Shown here piece after piece: positions 11,131 to 22,218 of a stretch of 64,000 nt of DNA. The DNA comes from Poecilobothrus nobilitatus (lineage: Eukaryota; Arthropoda; Insecta; Diptera; Dolichopodidae). The stretch lies in assembly GCA_947095535.1 (NCBI GenBank), contig OX352774.1, positions 42,548,496-42,612,495 of the forward strand, given 5' to 3'. Below the pieces are notes generated by a model that saw only the letters and a list, made by a program, of their open reading frames with translations, was not told the DNA's origin and ran no database searches. A program made the translations under genes and the position numbers. How positions within the stretch are numbered: the first letter of the stretch is position 1; each line of letters starts with the position of its first letter.

Positions 11131-13649
11131 ACGAGGAAGAGTGCAGTAGAGTAGACTGTGTCAACTCTGGGATACCCGTATGAACGTAATATATCCTGTT
11201 TCTATAAAACTTGATCATCTTTTAAAAACATTCAGAGTTTTAGTACCGAACCACAGAGATATATTTATGTAAATTGTGGAGTTGTATGATAGCTACCCGA
11301 ATCTATTGCGCCTAGCTTCATCAAGAAATGCAAAAAGCCTGAACCGGCTGCTTTAGACCATTCAAATTTTACAAAAGTTTTTGGCATGCAACTCGACACT
11401 TTTTCACTAAATTTCAGATAGCTAGCTTCAATAGACACTGAGTTATTTTCATTTAAAAAGAGAAGTTGTATGGCAACTATCCGAACCTGTCATATCATCA
11501 CAACAAAATTTTACAGAAGTTGTTGCCATAAAACTCGATCATCATTTGCAAAATTTCAGATACCTAGATTGAATAGACACTGGGTTATTTCCATTTAAAG
11601 AAAGAAGTTGTATGGCAGCTACTCGAACCCGGCGGCCGAAAATGCTGGAGTTAAATAGCAAAACTAACAATTTTGCAACAGTGACGTAAAAAAAATTTCA
11701 GCCTCCTAGCTCCTTTATTTTTTGAGTTATCGTGCGGACGGACACTGAGTTCTTTTCATTTAAAAAGAGATTTTGTATGGCAGCTACCCGAACCCGTCGC
11801 ACCACCACAACCAAATTTTGTAGAAGTTGTTGCCATAAAACTTGATCATCATTTGCAAAATTTCAGATACCTAGATTGAACAGACACTGGGTTATTTCTA
11901 TTTAAAGAAAGAAGTTGTATGGCAGCTACTCGAACCCGGCGGCCGAAAATGCTGGAGTTAAATAGCAAAACTAACAATTTTGTAAAAGTGACGTAAAAAA
12001 AATTGCAGCCTCCTAACTCCTTTATTTTTTGAGTTATCGTGCGGACGGACACTGAGTTCTTTCATTTAAAAAGAGATTTTGTATGGCAGCTACCCGAACC
12101 CGTCACACCACCACAACCAAATTTTGCAGAAGTTGTTGCCATAAAACTCGATCATCATTTGCAAAATTTCAGATACCTAGATTGAACAGACACTGGGTTA
12201 TTTCTATTTAAAGAAAGAAGTTGTATGGCAGCTACCCGAACCCGGGGACAGAAAATGCTGGAGTTAAATAGCAAAACTAACAATTTTGCAACAGTGACGT
12301 AAAAAAAATTTCAGCCTCCTAGCTCCTTTATTTTTTGAGTTATCGTGCGGACGGACACTGAGTTCTTTTCATTTAAAAAGAGATTTTGTATGGCAGCTAC
12401 CCGAACCCGTCGCACCAGCACAACCAAATTTTGTAGAAGTTGTTGCCATAAAACTTGATCATCATTTGCAAAATTTCAGATACCTAGATTGAACAGACAC
12501 TGGGTTATTTCTATTTAAAGAAAGAAGTTGTATGGCAGCTACCCGAACCCGGGGACAGAAAATGCTGGAGTTAAATAGCAAAACTAACAATTTTACAAAA
12601 GTGACGTAAAAAAATTTTCAGTCTCCTAGCTCCTCTATTTTTTGAGTTATCGTGCGGACGGACACTGAGTTCTTTTCATTTAAAAAGAGATTTTGTATGG
12701 CAGCTACCCGAACCCGTCGTACCAGCACAACCAAATTTTGTAGAAGTTGTTGCCATAAAACTTGATCATCATTTGCAAAATTTCAGACGCCTAGCTTCAT
12801 TAGGTTCCAAGAGGTGCAAGAAGTCTGAACCGGCTGCTCTAGACCAAACAAATTTTACAAAAGTTGTTGGCATATAACTCGACACTTCTTTACTAAATTT
12901 CAGATTCCTAGCTTCAATAAACACTGAGTTATTCTCATTTAACCGGATAAGTTGTATGGCAGCTACCCGAACCCGCCGCACCACCACAACCAAATTTTAC
13001 AAAAGTTGTTGCCATAAAACTTGATCATCATTTGCAAAATTTCAGATGCCTAGCTTCATTAGGTTCCAAGAGGTGCAAGAAGTCTGAACCGGCTGCTCTA
13101 GACCAACCAAATTTTACAAAAGTTGTTGGCATGTAACTCGACACCTCTTTACTAAATTTCAGATTCCTAGCTTCAATAAACACTGAGTTATTCTCATTTA
13201 AACGGAGAAGTTGTATGGCAGCTACCCGAACCCGCTGCACCAGCACAACCAAATTTTACAGAAGTTGTTGCCATAAAACTTGATCATCATTTGCAAAATT
13301 TCAGAAACCTAGCTTGAATAGATATTGAGTTATTTCTATATAAAGATAGAAGTTGTATGGCAGCTACTCGAACCCGCCGACCGAAAATGTTGGATTTAAA
13401 TAGCAAAACTAACAATTTTGCAAAAGTGACGTAAAAAAAATTTCAGCCCCCTAGCTCTTTTATTTTTTGAGTTATCGTGCGGACGGACGGACGGACGGAC
13501 GGACGGACGTACATGGCTTAATCGACTCAGAATTCGATTCTGAGCCGATCCATACCTTTGACACTATATCTAGCTCGACTCCTTTAAGGTGTCACAAACG
13601 TAATGGCAAATTTATTATACCCTTGAACATAGTTCATACGGGTATAAAA
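11131..13649 (+). mobile_element. family B element, copy 1, with internal tandem array
   Basis: Starts ACGAGGAAGAGTGCAG, then GGGATACCCGTATGAAC. It ends with a GGACGGAC tandem tract (13479-13509), ACATGGCTTAATCGACTCAG and GTTCATACGGGTATAAAAA. ATACCCGTATGAAC at the left and GTTCATACGGGTAT at the right are perfect inverted repeats. This layout is common among short non-autonomous fly repeats (established, from memory). The interior is mostly a tandem array and encodes no credible protein; the 67-74-codon minus frames repeat every 259 bp because they lie in repeat units. It sits inside a family A copy. Confidence 0.75.
11466..13475 (+). repeat. tandem array of alternating 142/165-bp half-units
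   Basis: The marker TTGTATGGCAGCTACCCGAA (with variants) recurs at 11466, 11608, 11773, 11915, 12079, 12221, 12386, 12528, 12693, 12952, 13211 and 13353. Spacings are 142, 165, 142, 164, 142, 165, 142, 165, 259, 259 and 142, so the basic period is a 306-307-bp dimer repeated four times, followed by two 259-bp units. Internal dimers retain a two-unit GGACGGAC remnant that is expanded only in the last unit. Confidence 0.9.
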
Positions 13650-14190
13650 ATGTGTGCAGGTGTTGAAGTTACAGGTAGATTTCTTAAATCAGTAAAATTT
13701 CAATTTTTAACTCTTAATAGCTCTAAAACAGCGGGTGGTACGAAAAAAAAAAAGTTCTAAACCAATTTATGCTAATTCTGAAAGTTTTTTCATCTCTCAA
13801 AGTTTTAAGACTCTATCCAGAAGCGTTGTAAAGGAAGTAAAAACTTACAAAATTTCCACATAACAGTAATTTTATTACTATGTTTAATCCATATGTATAA
13901 TTTTATTGAACATTTTTAAATATGAAAAAAGATCCTGTCGTTTGACATTTTTAGATTAAAAAAATTTTAAGCAGAATCTGAGATATAAACATTTAAAAAT
14001 AGAGCTTTTTCAAACTTTATGGGTGGGGATTCATAAAAAAAAGTTGTTTTATAATATTAACTTTTTTTACCTATCCATGGCTAAAACTGCTGTAATTTCT
14101 ATCTTAAACAGTGTAAAAGTTTTGTAAATAGTCAAAGTGTAGCTAATAAGCAAAGTTTTTCAAAGTTTTTTTTAAAAAATATGTTAAAAG
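13650..14190 (-). mobile_element. family A element, remaining part after the family B insertion
   Basis: Resumes exactly where 11130 left off: TGTGCAGGTGTTGAAGTTAC, the TTAATAGCTC block, the CATAACAGTAA block, the TTTTTCAAACTTT block, AGTGTAAAAGTTTTGTAAAT and CTAATAAGCAAAGTTTTTC, matching in order the reverse-oriented copy at 20.5-21.6 kb. The GGAC tract present in other copies is missing here. Confidence 0.65.
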
Positions 14191-15277
14191 TTAAGCAATC
14201 AATGAAAGAAAGAACATGGGCATTACAACCATTTTGCTGTATTTGTAGGAAACTAATGATAATTCATTTTACGAATGCAACTGCTTCGAAGTCAGAATAT
14301 ATTCAGAAATATTCATTAAATGAATTAAATTGTTAAAATATTATACTAAACAATCCAATAAAACAATATTTATATTTTTTACAGAAATTTTAACCTGAAT
14401 TAAATTTATTAGAATAAATTTTAGTTTGTAAAATTATTCTAAAAACGGTGTATTTTTTAATACTTTTAAAATAAATAATTAAAACTAGTAAGAGAATACC
14501 GGCCATTATATCAAAAAACTTTAAATTAAGTAACAATCCTTTATAATTTGATCCAAAATATAATTTACAAGTCAGCTTCATAAAACCTTCCTTAAAAAAA
14601 AAGAAAAAAAATTAAATAACAATCAAACTTTAGGTGCATCCAATTCAATTTCAATAATGGACAGAATGAGTTTAAAACTATACAAATTTTTGAAAAATAG
14701 TTCCCATATCTAACATGTCAATTATTTTGAAATTTAAAAAAAAAATTTTCTTTTTTTTAAGCTTCTTTTTTTTGGCATGACTTTTAATTGATCAGTTGAA
14801 CAGTTGTGCAATTGTAAAATTTAATGGTTTTATCATCTTTCAGTCTAATATAAAAGTACATTTTTATCACAGATCCTTGAAATTAAAAATTTTTTTTTTT
14901 CAATTCATTGTTTACATCAAGTAATTGTAAAACCATTAGTTCCCTTAAGGTTCAAAAAAGAAAAAAACTTTTTTTAATTTTTTGGGAGGAAGTTTTTCAA
15001 AAAAGATTATTTTTATCTGGAGAAAAAAATTTCTCAATTTATCCTCTAACCATTGTTATATGGTGGTAAGAATGTCACTTCTATTATGTTACGGTTTCAT
15101 ATTTCATTAGGCAAATTTCTAAAAACAAAAAAAAAAAAAAAAAATTAAATAGAATATATACTTGGAAATAAAAACTTCTTAAAATATCATAATATCATAT
15201 ATCGATTCTTTTAAACCAATTGTCTAAATATTATGGTGACCAATTTCTTTTCAGTCATATGCAAAATTATAATAAAA
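14191..15277. other. AT-rich non-coding DNA
   Basis: Nothing recognised. A 63-codon minus frame at 14390-14581 is hydrophobic and AT-driven and is not called. Confidence 0.7.
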
Positions 15278-16809
15278 ACGAGGAAGAATACAGTTGCCTT
15301 TGTCAACTCTTAGATACCCGTACGAACCGTTAGTATGTTCACAGCCACTCTGCCTACAATATTATTTTTTTAATATTTTAGTATTTTAAAATAATTTGGG
15401 TGAATTTTATAATTTCTAGTACTATGGGTTGTACATATATTCAAACTATATGTTTATATGTACATTCTTCTAAAGCAGATTCTAACCTTCCACATAACAT
15501 TTAATACTAAGCGCTAAATGTATATTAAATTTACTTAGTACAAAATAATAAATATAATTTTAAATATTATATTATATTATATTTAAATATTCCATTGACA
15601 GAATAATTTCTTATAAGTACAATAAAATACATATATGTATGTAAATACGGCGCTATATAATATACATATATACTCTTATCATTCATTCACTAGTGACATA
15701 TACGATTTGTAAATAAACATGATATTATATAAGTATGTATATATATTAATATCATATAAATAAAAATTCTTCAAGCAACCGTTATGTTGTTTATTTATTT
15801 GCATTTTTATGTACTACGCATTATATCCTCAACAATTTCAAATTATCGAGTAAAACAAAATGGAAAAAATTCGTTAAAGAAATTTGTTAGAAAATTTGAA
15901 AAAATCAAGTAACACTTTCGTCAATTATAAAGTAACCCTATATTATTAAAAAAAGTTGTCAACAGAAATAAGAGTATAATGTTGAAGCTTTAATTTTTGT
16001 GTATTACTTCAAAAAAATTTTAACAGGTGTTCAAGTTTCAGGTATTTAAAAATGGGAAATTTTCAGTTTTTGACCCCTTACAGCTCCTAAACGGGGAGTG
16101 ATACAAAAAAAATTTCTGAAATGACTCATACTTATTTTTAAGGATCTAACTTCTGTAAAAATTTCAAGTTTCCAACTTAAACTGTTTAGAAGATAGAAGG
16201 CTTAAAGGATTTTGCAAAATTTGAGTTTCGCATAACGGTAAATTAAGACACCGTATGCCACAAGTATATATTTATAGTATATATACTTTTAAAGCTAATA
16301 AAATTAGTAATCGTTTGGCGTTTTCAAAATGAAGATATACCTTATACAACTTGTGCTATAACACTTTAAATATAGAGCTTTTTTGAACCTTTGGGGAGCT
16401 GTAGCTCCGTAACCGGTGGGGCTACAAAAAAAAGTTATTAAAAATAAAATTAATATTTTTGTGAGATCTATGAGCAGTTAAAATTTCATAGCTCTATTGC
16501 CAAAAAAATGTGGGGATCTAAAAGTTAGGTGTTCGAGAGCTACCCTAAGGCTTGGTCCAAACTCAACCAAAAAAAATAGGGAACCTACAAATTACTCCCA
16601 AAATATTTTGTGTAAATTTCAAGATTCTAGCTTTCTTAGTTTTTGAGTTAGCGTGCTGACGGACGGACGGACGGACATGGCTCAAAAGTCTTAGAATTTT
16701 TTTCTGATCCGATCCATACCTTTGAAGGTATATCTAGCTCGCTTATTTCGAGGTGTTACAAACGGAGGAGTAATTTTATTATACCCGATCCTATCGTACG
16801 GGTATAAAA
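15278..16809 (+). mobile_element. family B element, copy 2, containing a family A core
   Basis: The left end ACGAGGAAGAATACAG...AGATACCCGTACGA and right end TCGTACGGGTATAAAAA form an inverted pair like copy 1, preceded by the same GGACGGACGGAC tract and ACATGGCTC. Unlike copy 1 it lacks the 142/165-bp array. From about 16020 it carries blocks of the family A core (CAGGTGTTCAAGTTTCAGG, GTGATACAAAAAAAATTTCT, CATAACGGTAAATTAAG). The segment 15340-16010 matches nothing else here and may be a further insertion. No protein. Confidence 0.65.
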
Positions 16810-19439
16810 ATATTCTGACATAATATTATTCTTATTTGTTTTTTTATTTTGGACGTTAACCAACCAAAACTACCACTTTTAAAACGAAACTTTAGGGTAA
16901 ACCTTTTAATGTATATGTATAGTTTAACGTTTTAGGAATTAGGATGTGGAAAAGAAGTTTTTACAGTCGAAGCTATGTTTTTACTATGGACTTTTTATTT
17001 ATTTACAGTCTACTGCCATAAACACTTTTAGCATTTTATGTGCTTAAACAAAATTTAAGCATAAAATACTCTTATATTACCATCAAAAATTTAAGTTTGC
17101 AATCACATTCTCCTCTAAATCGTCATTTCTAAAAAAAAAAACGTTTTAGTTAAATTATTTCTTATATGCTTAATAATTACCATCATTATACTGCAATCGA
17201 CTTTTACCAATTCAGCAACAGCTTACTACATTTTATACTTATTATTATAAAATGGTTAATGGATCTATCAATAAAATTTATTATGTACAACCGCTTTGTG
17301 AAATGAAACATATGGTCTGTTTGTTGATACATGCATACATGCATTCTATACCTATAAATATATATAGTTATTACAATCATTCTGTCTGTTATGTAAACAT
17401 ATTCTTAAAAATACATAAATGATTAGTTTCCAAAATAGTAAGACTGTCTCTTTCTTACATTTGTTTCTCTATTTCAATTTTATTTTTTAAAAAAAATTTT
17501 TGAATAACTTAACATGAAATCTAATATGCCAAAATAAAAAATAAAATTTTACAAGAAAAGCAGTAGAAATAAATATGAGTAGAGTAGACTTTATCAAAAT
17601 AAAAATATCTTTCATCAAAAAGTCACTTTTGGCAAAAGAGGATATTTTTCAAAGAGTCGTTTAACAAAAATGATTAAATTAATCTGAAAACAGTAGTAGC
17701 AGTAGCAGTAACAGTAGTAGTAGACCTGATTTTGTAAGGTCTACGTTATACCGACTGCAAAGTTTCTTTTGCTTCTAAAGATATTTAATTGTAAAGAATC
17801 GTCAACTTCAAGCATAACATTTCTTGAAAAAGAGGATCAATTTATCTCCGCTTACATTTACTTTTTTTAAAAATCAGTTTAAGAATGAAAAAATTTGAAA
17901 TGTTTGGAAAAACCTTAATATTTTTTTAAAAGGTATCGCAATTTATCAACCTATGTCAAATATAGTGTTAAGTGTACCTATTATTTGCAATTTTTCTATT
18001 GGTAAAATGTACTTTTTTGAAAAAGGTCCTTTTGTAAGACAGCTGCAATATTCTTTTGTAAAATGACTTTTGTTATGTGTCCTTCTCCCAAATATATAAA
18101 AAGCACCGAAAGAGTTTAACAAAAAAAAAAAAAAAAACAAAGAAAATTGTCATAGTTTAAGTTACTTGCAAATGAAATGCCTAACAAAACCAAACAATAC
18201 GGTATACAAGAGAGTAAAAAATAAAGTAAAAAAAAAAAAGAAATTTCATTGTTTGAAAGGACCAAAAAGTACAGTAAGAAAAAATAGAAAAATAAAACAT
18301 AAATATCAGATTTTTGGCAAAATGCCAAATTCAGCAATGGCCTGAATCTCTTATTTTATTGTTATTTTGTGGACATTACAAAAATTTTCCTTATGAATTC
18401 TGACCTTTTTTTTAAATTTTTTTCCTATATTTTTTTACATTTTATTTTTTTCTGTAAAAGCCTTTAAATTTCAGCTTCTTTTTGATCTCCAGTTTTGATT
18501 CTTCTTTAAATTTTATTTCCGGCTATCAAATGAAAAAGAAAAATATTTGGAAGGATAATGTTACAATATTTAAATTTAATTTGTGTTAGTAGTTTGTATG
18601 TTTAAGTTTTTCTTCATTTATGGTATATCTATATTAGAAAATTTTAGCAATACCTTTCGGTTAAAAAGGAAATTTAAAACAAAATGATGCTATAAAATAA
18701 ATTACAATATAACAATATAAAAATAAAAACTATTTGTAGTAAACAAGGTCATAAACCTTACAATATAAAACAATTAAAGCGAAATAAAATAATGCCAAAG
18801 TGGGTAAAGTAAAAATTGAATAAAGTTTCAAAGAGATATAATAGTTATTTTTGTTAAAATAAATAATTAAATTGTTTAAATTGAAGATCTTTAATATTCA
18901 GACCAATTAAATGTTTATAGAATGATTATTCGAATAAAATTAAATTTTAAATTTTGAAGTTTTAAAGAAGAAGAGAATTTTTGTGATATCTTTGGATAAA
19001 TTTGTTAATAGATTCAAAATAAATAATCTCAAATTGTTTGATTTAAACCCTGATTTTAAAAATAACTTCTGCCAATATTATATTGCCAAAAGAACTCTAC
19101 TTTGATCTAAAATTTTCCTATTTTATTTTACAAATTTTATTAATATGATTTCCGTACTACTCTTAAAATTTTCAAACCCATATAATATCTTCATTCAAAA
19201 TTTCTCTTAAATGAATATTTGAAAAAATTCTTTATAACTATAAGTCCAGTGGAACTTTAAAAACTCTTTATTTATATATACTGTCTTTTTTTTAAACAGT
19301 TTTTTCTCATAGTGCATTATGGATTTACCAATATTTTCTATTCTTTACTACTTGCTTTCTTTTTTAAAAAAAAGTACTTTCTTTCTCAGTACTTATCTGT
19401 TCCTTCCGTTTCTCATAAATTAAGCATTTTTGTATTGAC
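16810..19439. other. AT-rich non-coding DNA
   Basis: No gene recognised. A 47-codon plus frame starting near 17164 and minus frames at 17946-18337 are dominated by hydrophobic AT-rich codons and show no motif. Confidence 0.7.
17689..17722. repeat. CAG/TAG trinucleotide tract
   Basis: Imperfect run of CAGTAG/TAGCAG units. Confidence 0.85.
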
Positions 19440-19520
19440 TAAAATGACATAATAGTTGATGTCGCCCTTCCAATCGAAAGGTGTCCTGTTCAAATCTAAA
19501 TCAGATCATATAAAATATTA
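19440..19520 (+). repeat. tRNA-like SINE head remnant
   Basis: Contains GTCGCCCTTCCAATCGAAAG and a B-box-like GTTCAAATC followed by TCAGATCATATAAAATATTA. The arrangement resembles the tRNA-like heads of S2 and S3, without a preserved body. Confidence 0.4.
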
Positions 19521-19666
19521 GTAATTTATATTGTAACAATTAAAATCTCAATATAAAATAGTTCTTGTATAACAAAATAGATGGCGCATAAATATAATAT
19601 TTGTGTTTTATAATCTTGTATAATAGCTGCCCGAGTAATGAATGCCGTAGTGAAAATAATGATTAA

Positions 19667-20130
19667 ACTGATTAGATATGACGCAGTGGTTAAACCGCCA
19701 GCCTTTTAATCAGAGGATCTTAAGATTAAAAAAAACAAGTAATATGTTTATATCGTATATTGATAATAACAATAATAATAATAATAAAAATAGTAACAGC
19801 TGCTACAGTGACAGTGGTGTTATCATCAATTATTATCTCATGCAGGGCCGTATTATATGCTTCTGCATTTTATAACTATTAACGGCTTCGTCACTGATAG
19901 CAAAATAATAATAATAGGTCGATTCATTGTACCCTTACATTCCTACTCTCCAATTCAATCTCCTACCCAAATCCCTAGCCAATATACTGGATTAGAAACA
20001 GTAAGGAGTTGAATCCCATTATAATTTACTAAAAAAGTAGATGTGTTTAGTTAGTAGAATTTGACACTACCAAGCTGCTATTTTTGATGTTTTTGGAAAA
20101 TTCGCACCTCATTTAGAACAAAAAAGAAAA
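19667..20130 (+). repeat. S2 repeat, near-complete copy
   Basis: Order of parts: tRNA-like head (TATGACGCAGTGGTTAAACC, then CTTTTAATCAGAGGATCT), an AAT/ATA trinucleotide tract, the GCTACAGTGACAGTGGTGTT block, CACTGATAGCAAAATAATAA, CCCTAGCCAATATACTGG, TTTGACACTACCAAG and an A-rich end. The B-box is damaged compared with the 33.7-kb copy. The 65-codon frame across it is a by-product of the trinucleotide tract. Confidence 0.75.
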
Positions 20131-20533
20131 AAGAAGACGTTGTGAATACCCTGTATTCCCCAAGGGATTGAAAAGAGAAAAGAGAGGCAATTCCAAAAGG
20201 TATTGACAAAAAAGTGAGTATAAATTTGAAGACAAATACTAAAATATCTAAACACAAAAATAAAAAAATTCTCTAATTTATTGAAATATACCGTTAGTAA
20301 CTAGCGTACTATTTTCTATTTTATTTCGACACATTTATTAGATTTTTCAAATTTATTCAATGAACCTTAAATTAATTATTATAAATTTTGTAAGTTTTCT
20401 ATTAATAAAATTTAAAACCCAAATGTTGACTTGAATTAATTGATATTAATCTATGTATTTTCTTATTCTTACAATACGATTAATCCCAATTATTATATTT
20501 ATTTTCGAATATTGTCGAATATAATGAATATTC
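20131..20533. other. AT-rich non-coding DNA
   Basis: A short purine-rich stretch at 20135-20215 ends in GTGAGT but has stops in two frames. Otherwise nothing seen. Confidence 0.6.
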
Positions 20534-21576
20534 AACAAGGCAGAATGTACACCAACGGTTTTTAAAAGCGCACATTTTCAAAAGGCAATACAAACTGTTT
20601 AGAATTTGTGACTTGCACTATTTTAAAATTTTATATACTTAGTAAAAAAATATGTGAAAATAGGACTTTTGCATATTTCAGGGGCTGTAACCCTATATAA
20701 CTAAGAAAATCGTTAGCACACGTAAAAATATATATACTGAAAATTAATTTTTATGGATTGCCAAAAAAAATTTGCACAGGTACCTAAGTTACAGGTGTTT
20801 AAAAATATCAAATTTTCAATTTTTGAGCTTTAATATAGTTCTTAAACAGGAGGCAGTACAAAAAAAATTTCTGAGGAAACTTATACAAATTCTAGAAATT
20901 TTTTTTTGTCTCAAAATCTCAAGCTCCTATTTAAAAGCCTGCCAAAGCTATGAAAAATGAAATATCATGCAAAATTTGGTTTTTACATAATATATTGCAT
21001 AATTTTGATATTGTTTTATAGAGGTAAGAAAATTTCCGGTCTTCTAGCGGTATTAGATTGTAAAACATTACGCAGAGCCTGAAATATATGCATCTGAAAA
21101 TAGGGTTTTTTTTGGCAATTTTGAGCTGTAACTTCATAACCACATACAACTAAAATAAACCGTTAACACATGTAAAGATTGTGCTGGAGTAATGAAAATA
21201 TAAAAATCTTGCAAAATTTGGTTTCCACATAACGGTAAATTTAAATACTAAATTTAAAAGAATTCTACAATTTTTATATTGACTTCCATGTCGAATGGCG
21301 TTTTCAAATTGAAAAAATGTTAAATATAACATGAAATATACGAATTTAAAAATAGGGCTTTTTCAAAGTTAGAGGGGCTGTAGCGTAATGGGGGGGCACA
21401 TGAAAAAGTGGTTCTAATTAATTTTTTTTATGAGACCTACCCATAATTCAAATTTTTTTTTCCTCTATATTTAGCGGTGTAGAAATTGTGAAAACTGCTG
21501 GAGAGACGGACGGACGGACAGAGTGAGACTAATAGGCACATTTTTTTAAAATTATTTTGGAAATGTGCTAAAAAAT
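20534..21576 (-). mobile_element. family A element, minus-strand copy
   Basis: From ACAAGGCAGAATGTACACC to GGAAATGTGCTAAAAAA. It contains AACGGTTTTTAAAAGCGCAC, the CATAACGGTAAATTT core, GGGGCACATGAAAAAGTG and a GACGGACGGACGGAC tract followed by AGAGTGAGACTAATA. Parts match the 22.2-kb copy in reverse. Two core units are visible (around 20760-21070 and 21180-21370). No protein coding capacity. Confidence 0.8.
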
Positions 21577-22218
21577 GTAAAATTCGCAAAATTACAATAT
21601 TACATAATTTTTAATTCAGAAATTTTTGCATTCAGATTAAAAATTAGTTACAAGTTGAAAAAAATTATTAGAAATTATCAATTCAGTATAATTTACATTA
21701 TATTCTGTTCCACTAATTAATTATTTTTTAATCTTTGAATAATTATTATAATGTATATTCTTCAAATTGTAATTATTACAAAATTTTTTTTCTTTTTTAT
21801 TATTCTATATTTCTGCTCTAAATAAATTCTAATGATAATAACACAAAACACAATAGCAGGAAATTGTAATCTTAATCAATTGCTTGTTCTATACGTATAC
21901 GTATTTATAGATGTACCTATGTTTGTTGTGCATTATAGGATTTAACTATAATTTGAATCTATGTAATGATTAAATCTATTGACATACATTTAACTTTTCA
22001 TCAAAAAAATTTCCATAAAAATGTAAATCTAACCAATAATAATAATTTAAAATAATGAGTATGATTAAAAGATATATAAATGGTGATAATTAAAATAAAA
22101 TCTTATTTTTATTGTATCTAATTTAAAACGAATAAAATTAAATTATATCTATTATATTAGGTATACATATTATATTTAATTAAAATGATTTTTTAATTTT
22201 TTAATACAATAACAACCC
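21577..22218. other. spacer between inverted A copies
   Basis: 640 bp of AT-rich DNA without recognisable content, separating two oppositely oriented family A elements. Confidence 0.7.

Noticed and set aside
12769..13252. Two similar 74-codon minus-strand frames 259 bp apart
   Set aside because: They lie within tandem repeat units of a family B element and repeat only because the DNA repeats; no protein family is evident.
17164..17304. 47-codon plus-strand frame starting MLNNYHHYTAID
   Set aside because: Short, hydrophobic, composition equal to flanks and no motif.
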